From assembly GCA_017465625.1 (NCBI GenBank), contig JAFTVV010000010.1, forward strand, positions 1 to 64,000: 64,000 nucleotides of DNA, read 5' to 3'. The stretch is from Oscillospiraceae bacterium. GTDB taxonomy: Bacteria; Bacillota; Clostridia; Oscillospirales; Oscillospiraceae. Of the stretch, positions 62,246 to 64,000 are shown one piece after another (positions within the stretch are counted from its first letter, which is position 1; every line of letters starts with the position of its first letter). The notes under the pieces are model-generated. The model was not told where the DNA came from, made no database searches, and was given only the letters and a program-made list of their open reading frames with translations. Both the position numbers and the translations under genes were made by a program.

Positions 62246-62648
62246 CGTAAACCTCCATCATTTTGGAAAAAAGCTCCAAAATCCGGCTTTGCCGTCCCAA
62301 AAGATACAGTGCCCCGAACAGCGCCTCCAAACCGGTGGCCAGGGCGTATTCCTTAGCGGTGGCAGACTTGGGATGGGCATGGGTGTGGGCGTTTTTGCCC
62401 CGACGGAAGAAGCCTTGCTCTTCCTCGGTCAGAAGCGGCTCTACCGACAGTGCCAGCTTTGCCTGCGTAGGGGCTTTTACCAAGGAAATGGTGTGGTTGT
62501 GGAGATTTTTCAGGGTTTTATCCCCCTGTACGCACAGGTGACTGCGGCACAGCAGCTCATACACCCCATCGCCAATGTGCGCCAATCCCACGGCAGAGAT
62601 GGCGTTGACCTGCTTGATATCAAATTGTAGGTGAAAAAGGTTTTCCAT
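62235..62648 (-). CDS. mrnC: Mini-ribonuclease III
   Basis: 137 aa, an RNase III domain without dsRNA-binding domain. It matures the ends of 23S rRNA in Firmicutes. LAHIGDGVYELLCRSHL (about residues 22-38) holds the signature with Asp; AKEYALATGLEALFGALYLL (about 99-118) holds the second acidic site with Glu in ALFGAL context. Length matches MrnC. In Bacillus it lies after cysS; here it is paired with rqcH. The ATG follows GGGAGAA. Confidence 0.92.
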   Translation of the reverse strand: MENLFHLQFDIKQVNAISAVGLAHIGDGVYELLCRSHLCVQGDKTLKNLHNHTISLVKAPTQAKLALSVEPLLTEEEQGFFRRGKNAHTHAHPKSATAKEYALATGLEALFGALYLLGRQSRILELFSKMMEVYDGL

Positions 62649-62983
62649 TGCGATTCTCCCCGGGAAGTGTTTTCTTTAAAAAGGACACATTATAAATTGC
62701 GCAAAACGTATCGATAGAATTCATAGGGGCGGATTAGAAGTAGTTGAAAGATGAAAGTGGAAAGCGGAAAGTTTTTGTGGGGCGTCGAGGCGCCGCCCCC
62801 TACGATTGAATATGAAAACGTGATATATTGACCGTAGGGGCGGATATCATCCGCCCGATTTATTTTAATCCGTCGGCTCTGCCGACACCTTTTCTCTTCT
62901 CTATTCTCTATTCTTTTCGTATCCGGGAAACGGCAGGCGGATGATATCCGCCCCTACATCCACGGAATATCGGCAAATAAAAA
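62649..62983. repeat. IR-2 right copy and palindromes, no gene
   Basis: 62743-62934 matches the reverse complement of 28953-29150 (tract GAAAGATGAAAGTGGAAAGC, GTGGGGCGTCGAGGCGCCGC, CGTAGGGGCGGATATCATCC, GTCGGCTCTGCCGAC, ATTCTCTATTC units). A further GCGGATGATATCCGC copy follows at about 62938. 62649-62742 shows nothing. Confidence 0.7.
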
Positions 62984-63020
62984 TCAGGGAGTGTCGCAGA
63001 TTTTTTGCAACACTCCCTTT
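62984..63020 (-). terminator. terminator of the infC-rpmI-rplT operon
   Basis: AGGGAGTGT/ACACTCCCT stem with a loop containing TTTTTT; T-rich tail on the minus strand. Confidence 0.75.
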
Positions 63021-63024
63021 TGGT

Positions 63025-63381
63025 TTAGTTCAGAGCGGCCTTTGCCTTCTCTACCAGAGCAGCGAAAGCAGCGGAATCCTGAATAGCCATCTCGGACAGG
63101 CTCTTGCGGTTCATCTCGATACCGGCCTTCTTCACACCGTTCATAAAGGTGGAGTAATTCAGACCGTAGGGAGCAACAGCAGCAGACAGACGGGTGATCC
63201 ACAGTCTGCGGTAGTCACGCTTCTTCAGCTTGCGGCCAACGAAAGCGTAGTTGCCGGACTTCATCACGGCCTGCTTGGCCATCTTAAAGTGCTTGGACTT
63301 AGAACCCCAGTAGCCCTTGGCCAGCTTCAGGGTAGCATTTCTTCTTTTGCGCGTCATCATTGCGCCTTTAACTCTTGCCAT
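63025..63381 (-). CDS. rplT: 50S ribosomal protein L20
   Basis: 118 aa, full length. [20 protein letters not shown] and [20 protein letters not shown] are the basic N-terminal helix that binds 23S r[23 protein letters not shown] and the family signature [16 protein letters not shown] follow. L20 also autoregulates the infC-rpmI-rplT operon in many bacteria by binding the leader, which lies outside the window. Good ribosome site (GGAGGATATAA). Confidence 0.98.
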   Translation of the reverse strand: MARVKGAMMTRKRRNATLKLAKGYWGSKSKHFKMAKQAVMKSGNYAFVGRKLKKRDYRRLWITRLSAAVAPYGLNYSTFMNGVKKAGIEMNRKSLSEMAIQDSAAFAALVEKAKAALN

Positions 63382-63400
63382 CTTTTATATCCTCCTATCC

Positions 63401-63598
63401 TTATTTGTACGGAATCATCTTCTTCACTGCATCGACGTTGGTAGCATCGGCATAAGCAGTGGTGCGCAGACGACGGGTACGCTTGGTATCTTTCTTGGTG
63501 AGGATGTGGCTCTTGTAAGCGCGGGCTCTCTTAACCTTGCCGGACTTGGTCAGGCTAAATCTTTTCTTTGCACCGCTATGAGTTTTCAGCTTGGGCAT
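63401..63598 (-). CDS. rpmI: 50S ribosomal protein L35
   Basis: 65 aa, full length. [20 protein letters not shown] is the family signature; a basic centre ([20 protein letters not shown]) follows. It lies between infC and rplT, the universal order. Stop 19 bases before the L20 start. Confidence 0.98.
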   Translation of the reverse strand: MPKLKTHSGAKKRFSLTKSGKVKRARAYKSHILTKKDTKRTRRLRTTAYADATNVDAVKKMIPYK

Positions 63599-63635
63599 AG
63601 TGTATTTCTCCTTCCGATTCTTTGGTTAAAATAAA

Positions 63636-64000
63636 TTACTTACTGGATTTGGGGCTGAGGAACATGGACATAAACCGTCCCTCCAGCTTGGGGTTTTTCT
63701 CGGTGGTGGCGACTTCGGCACAAGCCTCAGCAAAATCAATCAGCAGCTTTTCACCCAGGTTGGTGTGCGCCATCTCTCTGCCTCTGAAGCGGACACTGAC
63801 CTTCACGCGGTTGCCGTCCTTCAAAAACTTCTGCGCGCTCTTGGCCTTGGTGTTGAAGTCGTTGGTGTCGATACTGGGGCTCATACGGATTTCCTTGATT
63901 TCCACAACCTTCTGATTTTTCTTGGCTTCCTTTTCACGCTTCTTCTGGTCGAAGCAGAACTTGGAGTAGTCCATAATCTTGCAGACAGGGGGAACAGCAT
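63636..64000 (-). CDS. infC: translation initiation factor IF-3, C-terminal part
   Basis: The gene enters from the right edge in frame (AVPPVCKIMDYSKFCFDQ), so the first 50 or so residues are missing. The linker (KKREKEAKKNQKVVEIKEIR) and C-terminal domain (MSPSIDTNDFNTKAKSAQKF, VRFRGREMAHTNLG, MFLSPK) are complete. IF-3 proofreads start codons and prevents subunit joining. The ATG seen at 63974 is internal. Start codon and leader are beyond the window. Confidence 0.97.
   Translation of the reverse strand, partial: AVPPVCKIMDYSKFCFDQKKREKEAKKNQKVVEIKEIRMSPSIDTNDFNTKAKSAQKFLKDGNRVKVSVRFRGREMAHTNLGEKLLIDFAEACAEVATTEKNPKLEGRFMSMFLSPKSSK

Overview
The window reads as chromosome from a strictly anaerobic, Gram-positive gut-type member of the Clostridia, most like Oscillospiraceae/Ruminococcaceae. 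Supporting signs are the clostridial gene order recJ-relA-dtd-MBL-hemZ, an anaerobic NrdD/NrdG ribonucleotide reductase under NrdR boxes, a THF riboswitch in front of an ECF-type folate transporter, AGGAGG ribosome sites, LPxTG-less membrane-anchored surface proteins, and RqcH/RqcP. Genus cannot be fixed from sequence alone. Most genes are housekeeping; the unusual content lies between genes.

Layout. 1-2240: 5' part of pckA (runs off the left edge), then a RAYT transposase bracketed by its own hairpin repeats. 2242-12964 (minus): one long block recJ, relA, dtd, an MBL hydrolase, hemZ, a degenerate amidohydrolase, a MITE-like element, a SpoVB-like flippase, hup, rqcP. 13114-19140 (plus): a NUDIX hydrolase, a heterodimeric ABC exporter pair, gdhA and a small unknown protein. 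19249-24492 (minus): three secreted or surface proteins next to a membrane LuxR-type regulator. 24748-26513: an RHH repressor/zinc-ribbon pair around a palindromic operator, tRNA-Leu, a four-helix-bundle gene and a lipoprotein. 26875-32047: rny, then minD-mgsA-hisS and a small gene. 32260-39436: alkaline phosphatase, an orphan solute-binding protein, secA, prfA. 39462-44428: tsaE-tsaB, thioredoxin reductase, nrdD. 44556-49505: nrdG, palindrome arrays with a second four-helix-bundle gene, an acyltransferase, rlmD and a GNAT. 49888-55351: CBM9-like and SLH proteins, a DUF421 protein, dacF, folT with riboswitch. 55640-64000: hemW, lepA (frameshifted as given), rpoD, rqcH, mrnC, rplT-rpmI-infC.

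The most unusual feature is a set of intergenic arrays in which a short fixed tag (ATATCG, ATGAATTG or ATGATG, depending on the array) alternates about every 16-27 bp with different short perfect palindromes. The tag orientation flips at the array centre. In one array the centre holds a complete four-helix-bundle gene; in its neighbour the centre holds an internally deleted remnant of that gene; in a third it holds only a 13-bp palindrome. Two ATGAATTG arrays 5 kb apart share palindromes in the same order with one replaced. A second four-helix-bundle gene is framed by inverted GAAAGTTGAAAATTG tracts that also recur alone at other intergenic sites. Together this looks like a family of non-coding modular repeats with an occasional protein-coding cargo. 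Its mechanism is unknown and the mobile or functional reading is inference.

Other notable points: two ~200-bp inverted repeat pairs 32-34 kb apart, a recurrent terminator stem (GGACGGCAATGCCGTCC), an amidohydrolase lacking expected metal ligands, an NrdD with a fused redoxin domain, and a perfect TTGACA/TATAAT nrdD promoter overlapped by an NrdR box.
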